Below are positions 26,800 to 35,029 of a stretch of 64,000 nucleotides of DNA, one piece after another. The number at the start of each line of letters is the position of its first letter. Positions within the stretch are counted from its first letter, which is position 1. Source of the DNA: Siphonobacter curvatus (GTDB lineage Bacteria > Bacteroidota > Bacteroidia > Cytophagales > Spirosomataceae); the NCBI RefSeq assembly GCF_002943425.1, contig NZ_PTRA01000005.1, positions 1 through 64,000 on the forward strand, read 5' to 3'. A program made the position numbers and the translations under genes. Under the pieces are notes generated by a model that was not told where the DNA came from, did no database searches, and saw only the letters and a program-made list of their open reading frames with translations.

Positions 26800-27021
26800 A
26801 ATAATTCATTGAATATCAATTACTTACAAGTGTTTTTTTTGCCGGAAATACTATTAAAATATAATATAAAAACATCAAACAAGGAATTGATGATGATTTT
26901 CGTAATTTTTTGATGAAAAGAAAAAAGCTGTGAGTAAGGCTGATGGACTTAAGAGAAGACCTAAAAACAAAGGAGATTAAAGTGATTAGCTAAAAGTTCC
27001 GGCGTGCGGGCACGTGCATTT

Positions 27022-27830
27022 TGTGATAGTTTGCCGGTATTCAATGGATTTCATGCGATGAAAAGAGGTACAATTGCTGTTAATGTATTCATTATTAGGT
27101 TAAAAACATGCACGGAGGCTACTAGTGAAAAGTCATTTTGAAAAACTATCACAATTTGTGAATAGTAAATGGATCTCTATGAATCCCCCATTTCGATCAA
27201 ACTCCTAAATGGGCCGAACGTTTTGCAATCTCACAAACTATCACAGATTGTTTGGGTATAGTTCTGATAAACAGCTAGTTACTGCATTTGCTTTCTCTTC
27301 TTACCATGGATTTTAAATGGATTTATAGTTGTATTCAACTATCACAAATTGTTTTTATAAAGCCTTGATTCATAGGGACAAACTGGTAGAAAAGGGTCAA
27401 TATTTCTTCAACACAGCTATACATACGGTATACCATAACTATCACAAATTGTTTGTATAAATCATTGATAGACAGATAATTAAAAGGTTTATGCCGTCTA
27501 TACACCCGTTTAATTGGCGAGATGATGATAAAGATGAAAGTGTCGCAAATTGTGATAGTTTTTTAATAGAGGTGGCTCATAAGACCAAAGTGACACGCTG
27601 TCACTTTGGTCTTATCAACGAAAGGTTCCTGACTAACTGATAATTAGGACATTCATTGAATACAGGAGCTATTCACTATAGTAATCGAATTACGATAACT
27701 GCAAATAAAACTATCACAATTTGTGAACGAATACTATTGGTTTTCAAATGATTACGTTAAAGGTTTGTGATAGTTGCGAGAAGTGCAGGCTATGATCTCT
27801 TTACGAAAAGTGTCACAAATTGTGATAGTT
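27022..27830. repeat. Dispersed iteron array, part with about 100-bp spacing
   Basis: Nine further cores lie here: plus-strand at 27022, 27551, 27766 and 27821; minus-strand at 27144, 27236, 27337, 27437 and 27709. The copies at 27236, 27337 and 27437 share an extended unit (AACTATCACAAATTGTTT, then TATAA) and are 101 and 100 bases apart. Copies at 27551 and 27821 share a preceding TGTCRCAAAT. This resembles the incompatibility or copy-control arrays of iteron plasmids. Confidence 0.75.
27579..27615. repeat. Partition-site-like palindrome 1
   Basis: Two perfect 17-base arms (27579-27595 and 27599-27615) flank the centre CGC. The inner part is CAAAGTGACA-CGC-TGTCACTTTG, shared with the other palindromes. 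It has no flanking T run in the minus direction, so it is not simply a terminator. Confidence 0.75.
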
Positions 27831-27841
27831 TATGCTTGTCC

Positions 27842-27878
27842 TGCTAACCAAAGGGACATGCTGTCCCTTTGGTTAGCA
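27842..27878. repeat. Partition-site-like palindrome 2, covarying core
   Basis: Same 17-3-17 layout (27842-27858 and 27862-27878) with centre TGC. The core reads CAAAGGGACA-TGC-TGTCCCTTTG: two bases differ from the other palindromes, and both arms changed together so that the dyad stays perfect. Confidence 0.75.
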
Positions 27879-28001
27879 ACCGTAATTGGAGCAATGAATA
27901 ATAAACATTCCCCTGCCCTACCTACGGTCGTTAATGATACGCTGTAGCGATTATTCAGATGCAAAAGCTTCCACTAGTGGGTACGAAACGAAGTGTCACA
28001 A

Positions 28002-28036
28002 AAAAAGCAAAGTGACACGCTGTCACTTTGCTTTTT
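28002..28036. repeat. Partition-site-like palindrome 3, also terminator-like
   Basis: Arms 28002-28017 and 28021-28036 (16 bp, perfect) flank CGC with the same CAAAGTGACA core. Read on the minus strand it ends in a T run, so it may also stop transcription from parAB before the origin. Confidence 0.7.
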
Positions 28037-28065
28037 AATAATTCATCCAATGAGACTTGTTCTGA

Positions 28066-28923
28066 TCAAAGTGACACGCTGTCACTTTGGTTGAGCAGTT
28101 GCTGATAGTGGTGCAATTGATCGAGTAGCTGCTGACAAGTTTCTTTAGTTAACGGACCTACTGCCAGGGTACGAATGGACTGCTGAAGCTGTTGTCGTTC
28201 GTCTTGCTGGAGACTGGGGCGAGCCGCAACTTCCATGACTTCTTCGGGAGTACTTAGTAAGTGAGTCGTTGCTGCTTTAGCAACCGCATTGATCGAAGCT
28301 TTCGGTAATTTCTGCTTCCCGGTCAGAACCGCGTTTTTCAAATCGGGCGTTAACTTTTCCAGTCCGGCCGCAAAGTCGCCGTCGCGTTTAATGGTCCGGC
28401 TACTTACGCCATATTCCTTGCCCAGTGCTGCGGATACGTTTTCATTTTCGGCAAACTGATTCCCACCCCGTGCGTTCTTCTGCTGTAAATAGCGTAAACC
28501 CCGCAGGTATGAAGCCTGCTCGGGACTCAGGTTCCGACGGCCTAACTGGTAATCAATCATGTAATCTTTTACTTCGGCCAGTGAAGTAAAATGTACCAGA
28601 TTGATGCGAAAATCCAGGTGGTACCGCTGAGCGATGGCGTATCGGTTATGGCCGTCGATAAGAATGAAAACCGGCGTTGGCTGGTCACTTATTCCCGCCG
28701 TTGCAGCCGTGGTTTCCCAGATGGTCAGCGGATCCTTAATCCCGTGTTTAGTGATATTTTGTTCCAGCTGCTGGGATTCGTCCGCGGTGAGGGGCGGAAT
28801 AAGATCTTTTAATTCCGGCAGAACGGTAATCTGACTTTTGATATGTTCCTCGGAAGACAGGAGTGAAGGTTTCAGATCGGTCGTCTTTTCCTTCATTAGG
28901 TTCATGAAGTCTTTTTTCGCCAT
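28066..28923 (-). CDS. parB: ParB-family partition protein
   Basis: A 285-residue centromere-binding protein. The ParB/Srx N-terminal domain includes LTADESQQLEQNITKHGIKDPLTIW and FILIDGHNRYAIAQRY, the CTP-binding fold of the family. A helix-turn-helix region follows (GRRNLSPEQASYLRGLRYLQ and AAALGKEYGVSSRTIKRDGDFA). The usual ParB box GxRR is not obvious, so it may belong to the plasmid branch. The ATG at 28923 is 1 base after the parA stop; a TTG at 28935 would overlap parA. Its gene ends inside a palindrome of the family that it may bind. Confidence 0.85.
   Translation of the reverse strand: MAKKDFMNLMKEKTTDLKPSLLSSEEHIKSQITVLPELKDLIPPLTADESQQLEQNITKHGIKDPLTIWETTAATAGISDQPTPVFILIDGHNRYAIAQRYHLDFRINLVHFTSLAEVKDYMIDYQLGRRNLSPEQASYLRGLRYLQQKNARGGNQFAENENVSAALGKEYGVSSRTIKRDGDFAAGLEKLTPDLKNAVLTGKQKLPKASINAVAKAATTHLLSTPEEVMEVAARPSLQQDERQQLQQSIRTLAVGPLTKETCQQLLDQLHHYQQLLNQSDSVSL
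28067..28089. repeat. Partition-site-like palindrome 4 inside parB
   Basis: CAAAGTGACA-CGC-TGTCACTTTG, 10-3-10, forms the last codons and stop of parB (the protein ends QSDSVSL). A shared core inside a coding end and in three intergenic places suggests a binding site rather than chance. Confidence 0.7.
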
Positions 28924-28924
28924 A

Positions 28925-29869
28925 TCAGTGTTCAATTAGTTCGGTAGCCAGCTGATTGTACTGCTGCCACGAAACCGACTTTGGGGAGTAACTATACAAG
29001 TCTTCTTTGGCTACCTGCGATTGTTTGATAACCGTGGAGACCTCAATGATGGAATTATAAATTGGGAAATTTTTATAGTTCTCCCGAATGTGAGCCATCA
29101 TGCTTTTGTGAACGCTCTGGTTTTTGTGAACCATCGTGAAAACAATGCCCTTCACGGAAAGCGTTGGATTGATATAGGTACGGATTTCAGCGATCCGGTT
29201 GAAAAGACTTTCTACCCCATGGTACGCACTGGCTTCGGGTTGAATGGGTACAATGCAGGAATTGGAAGCCACCAGCGAACAGGTCGTACAAATGCCCAGG
29301 CTCGGTGGACAGTCAATGAGAATATAGTCAAACTTATCGCGGGCTTCTTCCAGCTTGAGAGCTAAGCGGCGGTCAGCACCAATGGCATTCGCCAGTTCAG
29401 ATTCCTTATAAGCCATCCGAATGTCCGACGGCGTCAGGTACAGCGTCTCGGTAATTTGCAGCATGGGCAGGGGCGAGTTGTGCAGGAGAGCATCAATGAT
29501 CTGCTCTTTGGGCTCGTGAATTCCAAAACACTGCGAAAGATTACCCTGAGAATCCATATCAATCAGTAGCACCCGGTTTCCGAGCAGACTCAGGGCCTTA
29601 CCCAGATTAATGACCGTCGTGGTTTTGCCTACGCCACCTTTGTGGTTGACAATGGAAATGATTTGAGCTTTATCGAACAGGGTTTCCGAATAACCGTACT
29701 TACGCAGGGCTTCATCCAGAGCCTGCAGGTGTTTAACCGGAATGTCTTTCTGTTCAGAAAGAGCTTTATGAAGTGTTTTAGAAGGAATACCGGCTTCTTT
29801 TTCGATTTGAGAAAGGTTAAGAGCAGGTTTCGAACGTAGGAATCGAATCGCTTTTTCAGGCGTAAGCAT
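28925..29869 (-). CDS. parA: ParA-family partition ATPase with N-terminal HTH
   Basis: A 314-residue Walker-type ATPase. Residues 1-65 form a helix-turn-helix domain (LNLSQIEKEAGIPSKTLHKALSEQKDIPV), as in type Ia ParA proteins that repress their own operon. The deviant Walker A motif is VNHKGGVGKTTT at about 75-86, Walker A' is VLLIDMDSQGNLS, and Walker B is YILIDCPPSLG. It moves ParB-bound plasmid copies along the nucleoid. It is the first gene of the parAB operon, with a clear promoter at 29898-29927. Confidence 0.92.
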   Translation of the reverse strand: MLTPEKAIRFLRSKPALNLSQIEKEAGIPSKTLHKALSEQKDIPVKHLQALDEALRKYGYSETLFDKAQIISIVNHKGGVGKTTTVINLGKALSLLGNRVLLIDMDSQGNLSQCFGIHEPKEQIIDALLHNSPLPMLQITETLYLTPSDIRMAYKESELANAIGADRRLALKLEEARDKFDYILIDCPPSLGICTTCSLVASNSCIVPIQPEASAYHGVESLFNRIAEIRTYINPTLSVKGIVFTMVHKNQSVHKSMMAHIRENYKNFPIYNSIIEVSTVIKQSQVAKEDLYSYSPKSVSWQQYNQLATELIEH

Positions 29870-29876
29870 AAGCTCA

Positions 29877-29925
29877 GGGATAAAATTTTCTCTTTGTCAA
29901 AAATAGAAAGAACTTTTTTTATCCC
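29877..29925. promoter_or_regulatory. 9-bp inverted repeat flanking the parAB promoter
   Basis: GGGATAAAA (29877-29885) and TTTTATCCC (29917-29925) are perfect inverted copies, 31 bases apart, and bracket the -7 box. One arm overlaps the -33 element. This is where an autorepressor such as the HTH-bearing ParA would bind. Confidence 0.5.
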
Positions 29926-29927
29926 AA
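29898..29927 (-). promoter_or_regulatory. Bacteroidota promoter of parAB
   Basis: On the minus strand, TTG (29925-29927), 19 bases, then TATTTTTG (29898-29905). This is an exact match to the consensus TTG-N19-TAnnTTTG. The leader to the parA ATG would be about 20-25 bases. Confidence 0.7.
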
Positions 29928-29956
29928 AAGAAAATGATTTTTCTTCCTAAGGGCAC

Positions 29957-29997
29957 AAAAAATCCCTCTTCAGGGGTCAAGCTGAACGAGGGATTTT
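29957..29997 (-). terminator. Intrinsic terminator of surE
   Basis: AAAATCCCTC (29959-29968) pairs with GAGGGATTTT (29988-29997). On the minus strand the hairpin is followed by a run of T, so it terminates the surE transcript before the parAB promoter. Confidence 0.8.
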
Positions 29998-30012
29998 CTT
30001 AAGCTGCAAAAA

Positions 30013-30744
30013 TTATGGCGTTTGTAAAGCCTTCTTCAGAGCTGTTTCATCGGTTAAATCCAGCCTTAGGGGTGTCATGGATACAAAGCCATTTTCAACG
30101 GCCCAGCGGTCCGTACCTTCATCCGCGGGCTCCAGCGGGGTAACGGTAAACCAGTAATGCTTCCGACCCAGGGGGTCTTGACCCGGAACAATGTAACCAT
30201 CGTACTGGCGTACGGATTGCCGGGTCCAGCGAAGATCAGTCGGTTCGGGAGGAAAGTTTACGTTGGTTAAATTAACTTCCTTATCCGCCAGCAATAATTC
30301 AAGGGTTCGTCGTACGAAGGGTTCCAGGGCTTCAAAATCGGGTTCGGTCTTGCCCACGGGTGTACTGAGGGCAATGCCTTTAATGCCTAATAACACAGCT
30401 TGTTTGGCTGCTGCCAGCGTACCCGAGTGCCACATGCCATTACCTAAATTAGGACCCATGTTAATCCCGGATAGTACTACATCTACGTCCGTAAATAGGT
30501 GCGTACCCAGAGCTACGCAGTCGGCGGGCGTACCATTGACCCGGTGGGCCTGAATATGGTCCCCAAACGTAATGGGTGATTTTTTAAAACTCAATGGGCG
30601 GGAGTGCGTAACGGCATGGCCCATGGAAGATTGCTCGACATCCGGAGCAACCACGTATACTTCTCCAAATTCAGTAGCTACTTTCGCTAAGGCAGCAATG
30701 CCGGGGCTATAAATACCGTCGTCGTTGGTTACTAAGATTCGCAT
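30013..30744 (-). CDS. surE: 5'/3'-nucleotidase SurE
   Basis: A 243-residue cytoplasmic survival protein that removes phosphate from nucleoside 5'- and 3'-monophosphates using a divalent metal. The N-terminal motif MRILVTNDDGIYSPGI carries the metal-binding Asp pair; SSMGHAVTHSRPL, VNGTPADCV and SGINMGPNLG are all SurE signatures, the last providing the metal-binding Asn. Length is normal. It is a single gene with its own terminator. Such a housekeeping enzyme beside parA argues against a small cryptic plasmid. Confidence 0.93.
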   Translation of the reverse strand: MRILVTNDDGIYSPGIAALAKVATEFGEVYVVAPDVEQSSMGHAVTHSRPLSFKKSPITFGDHIQAHRVNGTPADCVALGTHLFTDVDVVLSGINMGPNLGNGMWHSGTLAAAKQAVLLGIKGIALSTPVGKTEPDFEALEPFVRRTLELLLADKEVNLTNVNFPPEPTDLRWTRQSVRQYDGYIVPGQDPLGRKHYWFTVTPLEPADEGTDRWAVENGFVSMTPLRLDLTDETALKKALQTP

Positions 30745-30925
30745 AATACATTCGATTGGTTGCGTATAGGGAATAACCGCTAGAAAACCGTTCAGAGGGA
30801 GATTGAGTAAGTTTGGGGTATCCGTTAGACAGAATTCAAAGAAGGCTTTTGATCAGCAAGGTTAATGAATTTGACTCATACGTCATCGGTTTGCCTTCGG
30901 GTATACTTTTAGTAGAAAATGACGC

Positions 30926-31810
30926 ATGAAAAAGAAAGTACAACTCGTGCATAACCCGGCAGCGGGGGACGAAGAACACGAAGCTCAGGACCTAATTGCT
31001 TTACTACAAAAAGAAGGCTACGCCTGCGACTATACTTCAGCGAGTGAGGACATCTGGCCTTTACCCGACGCCGATACGGGACTCATTGCCGTGGTAGGAG
31101 GTGACGGTACCATCCGGCAGGTGGCCAAAGCACTCGTACAGGGAGCATGGGCAGACAGCCATTTACCTTTGGCCGTTATTCCCTGCGGAACGGCTAATAA
31201 CATCGCCAAATCATTGGGGGTTTCGGCTCCAACCCGTCAGATCGTCCAATCCTGGAGCCAGTGCCAGCCGCAGCCTTTTGACATCGGCAGGGTAGAGGGC
31301 TTGCCCGAAGAAGCGTTCTTTATGGAAGCCTTCGGCTTTGGGTTGTTTCCTGATTTGATGGATACTATGAAAAAGCTCGATAAACCTGAGAATCCTTCCG
31401 ATGAATTGACCTATGCCTTGGAGGTACTTCATGAGTTGATTCAAAAAGCGAAGCCCTGTCAGGCTCGGCTAACCATCGATGGAAAGGTTTACGAAGGAAG
31501 TTATCTTCTCATCGAAGTAATGAATATTCGCTCCATCGGTCCTAATCTGGCATTGGCTCCAGAAGCAGACTGGGGGGACGGAGCTTTTGAAGTGGTACTG
31601 GTTTCAGAGGAAGACCGAACGGTTCTAGCCCAGCATGTGCTCAACCAAAGCCACGGCATTCACGACGTTTTTTCTTTACCCAGCATCATGGGCCGAGAGA
31701 TTCGCATTGAATGGGCACAGACGAACGCTCATTGTGATGACGAACGCATCGAAGCACCTGGCCCCGTGCAGATACAAATCCAGCCGGGCCGCTTACAGGT
31801 ACTACGTTAA
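30926..31810 (+). CDS. Diacylglycerol-kinase-like lipid kinase (YegS/DgkB type)
   Basis: A 294-residue cytoplasmic lipid kinase. The catalytic domain shows VQLVHNPAAGDEEH, the glycine-rich AVVGGDGTIRQVAKAL and IPCGTANNIAKSLG, all diagnostic of the DAGK_cat family. The C-terminal beta domain contains GSYLLIEVMNIRSIGPNLALAPEADWGDG. It phosphorylates a lipid such as diacylglycerol or a sphingoid base. It is monocistronic. Its stop codon lies in the loop of a hairpin. Confidence 0.88.
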   Translation: MKKKVQLVHNPAAGDEEHEAQDLIALLQKEGYACDYTSASEDIWPLPDADTGLIAVVGGDGTIRQVAKALVQGAWADSHLPLAVIPCGTANNIAKSLGVSAPTRQIVQSWSQCQPQPFDIGRVEGLPEEAFFMEAFGFGLFPDLMDTMKKLDKPENPSDELTYALEVLHELIQKAKPCQARLTIDGKVYEGSYLLIEVMNIRSIGPNLALAPEADWGDGAFEVVLVSEEDRTVLAQHVLNQSHGIHDVFSLPSIMGREIRIEWAQTNAHCDDERIEAPGPVQIQIQPGRLQVLR

Positions 31811-31820
31811 CGGCCCGGCT
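31782..31820. terminator. GC-rich hairpin between lipid kinase and cydB
   Basis: AGCCGGGCCG (31782-31791) pairs with CGGCCCGGCT (31811-31820), with the lipid kinase stop in the loop. No T run follows, so it may act as a transcription or mRNA-end barrier between the convergent genes. Confidence 0.45.
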
Positions 31821-31836
31821 ACTCGAAGTAAGATAA

Positions 31837-32859
31837 TCAGTATACAGGAGCCTGTTTGGGCTCTTTTTTCTGAAAACTGTAGATCAGATAGATCAGGGCG
31901 GGCAGGATCAATACACTGCCCAGCAATAAAGCAAGGCCCAAAGCCTGAATGGTTTTATCCTGCCCCCGGTGTTCGAGTAGGGAAAGGTACCCACCGCCTT
32001 TGAGTAGTACCAGGTTGGGAAAATGTCGGTAGGTAGCCACAAACAGAATCATCATGACCTGAAAGCCTGCCAGGAGACGGAGTACCGTTCCTTTTCCATG
32101 CAGGAGCAAATACCAGAGCAACACCAATGAAGCCGAGGCTGCCAGTACGCCCAAGAGACCCAGCGGATGACCGAACACCCAATCCATGAGCGGAATACCC
32201 TCCCAGTACGCCGCCAGGAAAACGAGTCCTCCGCAAACGACCGCCAGGATATTCATTCCTTTTACTTTGTCAACAAACTGCTGCCGCTCACTGGGCGTAT
32301 CTGTTTCGCCCACCAGATAAACGGCTGCCAGAAAGCCACAAATGGCGACGGTAAACAAGCCCACGGCGATCGGAAAGGGGTGTAACCAGGAAAAGATATA
32401 CGCATCGAGAAAGGTTCGGGCCTGCGGATCAATGTGACGCGATACGGTACTTCCCGCAATGATGCCGAGAAACAGCGGAGTAATGACGCTGGAAATGCCA
32501 AAAATCCGGTTGTAGAGGTGTTGCATGTCATCCACTACTGCGTCGTAATGCCGGAACGAAAAAGCAGTACCCCGGGCAATAATGCCTAACAGCATAATGG
32601 TCAGCGGAATATGCAAATGCACGGACATAGTCGCGTAGATGGCTGGAAAGCCTACAAACAGAATCACAATGGCAATGATGAGCCACATATGGTTGGCCTC
32701 CCAAATCGGACCGATGGCTCGGTAAAGCGTTTTGCGGGTCTGGGTTTTATTGGCCCGCGAGGTGAAGACTTCAATGATCCCCGCTCCAAAATCGGCTCCG
32801 CCCAGCAGCAGATAGAGCAGGAGGGAAGCCCAGAGAAAAATGATGACAACGGTAAGCAT
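31837..32859 (-). CDS. cydB: Cytochrome bd oxidase subunit II
   Basis: A 340-residue membrane protein, subunit II of the cytochrome bd quinol oxidase, with about eight helices. Family signatures are YLLLGGADFGAGI, GPIWEANHMWLI and FPAIYATMSVHLHIPL. It forms the heterodimer with CydA that reduces oxygen to water at low oxygen tension. It starts 14 bases after cydA. No small CydX-type subunit gene is visible nearby. Confidence 0.93.
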   Translation of the reverse strand: MLTVVIIFLWASLLLYLLLGGADFGAGIIEVFTSRANKTQTRKTLYRAIGPIWEANHMWLIIAIVILFVGFPAIYATMSVHLHIPLTIMLLGIIARGTAFSFRHYDAVVDDMQHLYNRIFGISSVITPLFLGIIAGSTVSRHIDPQARTFLDAYIFSWLHPFPIAVGLFTVAICGFLAAVYLVGETDTPSERQQFVDKVKGMNILAVVCGGLVFLAAYWEGIPLMDWVFGHPLGLLGVLAASASLVLLWYLLLHGKGTVLRLLAGFQVMMILFVATYRHFPNLVLLKGGGYLSLLEHRGQDKTIQALGLALLLGSVLILPALIYLIYSFQKKEPKQAPVY

Positions 32860-32873
32860 AGGCCTGAGAATTG

Positions 32874-34199
32874 TTAATGGTATTCCTTAACCCCCTGAGG
32901 ACGATCGTAGAGCTGATCGACCATTTTAATTTGCCGATACAGCATAAAGACCACGACTCCAGCCAGGGACAGGTATACCGCCGTAAACAGATAGAACGAA
33001 TACGCAATACCCGGCATGGGCGTTACGGCGTCGGCCGTACGCATAATGCCATAAATAATCCAGGGTTGGCGACCTACTTCTGTAACGGTCCAGCCCGCCT
33101 CTACGGCAATGAAACCGAGCGGAATGGCTACTACGAATAATTTGAGGAGCCAGGAACGGTCCGTTTTTTTCTTCCACAGGGCCCAGAGGTACAGCAGCGA
33201 AAGCAACAGCATAGCCATACCCAGCCCCACCATAATCTGAAAAGCATAATGCGTAATAGCCACGGGCGGATGAAAGGCTTTAGGAATCTGATCAAGGCCT
33301 TTTACTTCGGCGTCGAAATCGCCGTGGGCCAGAAAGCTCAGTCCGCCCGGAATTTTAATAGCGTAATTCACCCGTTCCGCATCGGCGTCCGGAATGCCGC
33401 CAATGACCAGTGCGGCCCTTTTCTCCGTACGAAAATGGGCTTCCATCGCAGCGAGCTTGGCGGGTTGCCGCTGGGCTACATCCTTGGCCGAATGGTCGCC
33501 ACTCAGGGGCTGTAGGATCGCTGCCAGGCAAGCAAATAGAGCCGCGATTTTGAAGGCTTTTCGGTGAAAATCAACATTTTTATTCTTCAGAATCATTAAG
33601 GCATGAACGCCCGCTACGGCAAATCCCGTTGCGGCAAAGGCGGCTATAGACATGTGCAGGGCCTGCGAAAACCAGGCTTTGTTGAACATGGCCTGAATGG
33701 GATCAACATTCAGGTATTGACCGTTAACAAAGTCAAATCCCGCCGGACTGTTCATCCAGGCATTGGCTGCTACGACCAGAATACCCGAAGTTAAACCACT
33801 GATTCCTACCACAACGCCCGTTACCCAGTGAAACCAGGGATTAAACCGACCCCAGCCGTACAGGTAAAAACCCAGGGCAATGGCTTCGATAAAGAAAGCA
33901 GTACCTTCCAGGGAAAAGGGCATGCCGAAAATGGGCCCGGCGTGTTTCATGAAAGTAGGCCAGAGTAGGCCCAGTTCGAAAGAGAGAACCGTACCCGATA
34001 CGGCTCCAACCGCAAAGAAAATGGCCACGCCCTTGCTCCAGGCTTTCGTTACATTCTGGTAGACCATGGCATTCGTCTTCAACCATAGGTAGTGGGAAAC
34101 GGCCATAAAAAAGGGCATAACCATGCCAATACAGGAGAAGACGATGTGGAACCCCAGGGAAAGGGCCATCTGAGAGCGGGCAGCTAGAAAATCATCCAT
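32874..34199 (-). CDS. cydA: Cytochrome bd oxidase subunit I, short Q-loop form
   Basis: A 441-residue haem-bearing subunit. The N-terminal SQMALSLGFHIVFSCIGMVMP holds the first conserved His, GTVLSFELGLLWPTFMKHAG is the characteristic helix, and HMSIAAFAATGFAVAGVHAL carries another haem ligand region. E. coli CydA has about 520 residues; the shorter length here fits the short Q-loop class. The GRQPWIIYGIMRTADAVTP motif is present near the C-terminus. It oxidises menaquinol in the cytoplasmic membrane. Only 102 bases separate it from the gene upstream, so its promoter is there. Confidence 0.93.
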   Translation of the reverse strand: MDDFLAARSQMALSLGFHIVFSCIGMVMPFFMAVSHYLWLKTNAMVYQNVTKAWSKGVAIFFAVGAVSGTVLSFELGLLWPTFMKHAGPIFGMPFSLEGTAFFIEAIALGFYLYGWGRFNPWFHWVTGVVVGISGLTSGILVVAANAWMNSPAGFDFVNGQYLNVDPIQAMFNKAWFSQALHMSIAAFAATGFAVAGVHALMILKNKNVDFHRKAFKIAALFACLAAILQPLSGDHSAKDVAQRQPAKLAAMEAHFRTEKRAALVIGGIPDADAERVNYAIKIPGGLSFLAHGDFDAEVKGLDQIPKAFHPPVAITHYAFQIMVGLGMAMLLLSLLYLWALWKKKTDRSWLLKLFVVAIPLGFIAVEAGWTVTEVGRQPWIIYGIMRTADAVTPMPGIAYSFYLFTAVYLSLAGVVVFMLYRQIKMVDQLYDRPQGVKEYH

Positions 34200-34301
34200 G
34201 AGTAGTCAGTGTTGATGCGTGAACCCTTGCTGCAAAGCTCTTAGGTATTACCTGGAAATGAATGATTTTTTTTCAATTTATGGGGAGTACCTCTTGGGGA
34301 T

Positions 34302-35006
34302 TCAGGTGATACGAGGCGTATCCAGAGCCTGTACCCATTCGCTGTGCATGCAAACCGGGCAGACGTGATAAGAGTCTTTTGGTATGAGTTTCTCCACCTG
34401 TCCACAGAACGTACAGGCGTAGGTACCCGATTGAGAAATACGTTCGGTTTTCTGAAGAAACAATCCGGGTAAAATGGGAAGACCCATGCGGACTTCATCA
34501 TCGGCGTAATAAAATACGCTTACCTGTCCGTTGGGTTCGATGTAGGCCCGGCGAATTTGGCCCAGGTGTTCAATACCGTGCAAGCGTAATTCCATCAGAA
34601 ATTCATCCTGTCCAACGTCTTCTTTGTCAAAATTCTGAATGGAGAACTGGCCGCTTTCAATAATTAGAATCGGTCGACCCTCCAGGAGTTCCTCTACTTT
34701 TCGTGATTTCGCCGCCATCCGGGTAATGAGTCGGTATGCCAGTAGAATGACTACAAAAACGACCAGGGGAGGTAATAGACCAATATCATGGTAAAACATG
34801 GGATCACCCGCCGCCGACCCTAGGCCAATCACCAGCACCAGTTCGATGATAGAAAGCTGCTGTACGGCCCGTTTACCAGTCAGCCGCATTGTCACTACGA
34901 TCACGATAAACATGAGCAAGGTTCGCAGCGTTACCTCCAGCAGAAATTGACCCGGCAAATCACCGAGCAGGATGCGGGACCAATCCTGAATATCGTAGTC
35001 GTCCAT
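34302..35006 (-). CDS. DUF421 (YetF-like) membrane protein with C-terminal zinc ribbon
   Basis: A 234-residue protein. Residues about 18-95 contain three hydrophobic helices and the conserved RLTGKRAVQQLSIIELVLVIGLGSAAGDPM of DUF421 in pieces such as RLTGKRAVQQ. The cytoplasmic domain has FLMELRLHGIEHLGQIRRAYIE, also typical. The C-terminus adds two CxxC pairs (CTFCGQ and CPVCMH), a likely zinc ribbon, which I do not remember in most DUF421 proteins. Function unknown; related proteins affect sporulation or envelope in other phyla. Confidence 0.8.
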   Translation of the reverse strand: MDDYDIQDWSRILLGDLPGQFLLEVTLRTLLMFIVIVVTMRLTGKRAVQQLSIIELVLVIGLGSAAGDPMFYHDIGLLPPLVVFVVILLAYRLITRMAAKSRKVEELLEGRPILIIESGQFSIQNFDKEDVGQDEFLMELRLHGIEHLGQIRRAYIEPNGQVSVFYYADDEVRMGLPILPGLFLQKTERISQSGTYACTFCGQVEKLIPKDSYHVCPVCMHSEWVQALDTPRIT

Positions 35007-35029
35007 TCTGCGTTGAGTAAAGATAAAGC

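Larger units (their letters stand above)
26607..28065. other. Replication origin and partition-site region
   Basis: This 1459-base stretch has no coding frame and is AT-rich. It holds 14 copies of the 10-base core TGTGATAGTT (8 on the plus strand and 6 on the minus), one DnaA box, an A+T-rich tract at about 26800-26900 that suits strand opening, and three long palindromes of one family (a fourth is in the end of parB). It lies between rep and parB. The arrangement fits an iteron-controlled plasmid origin with an adjoining centromere. Confidence 0.85.

Noticed and set aside
27022-28065. CRISPR array
   Set aside because: Repeats are short, in both orientations and unevenly spaced, and no cas gene is present; they are iterons and palindromes.
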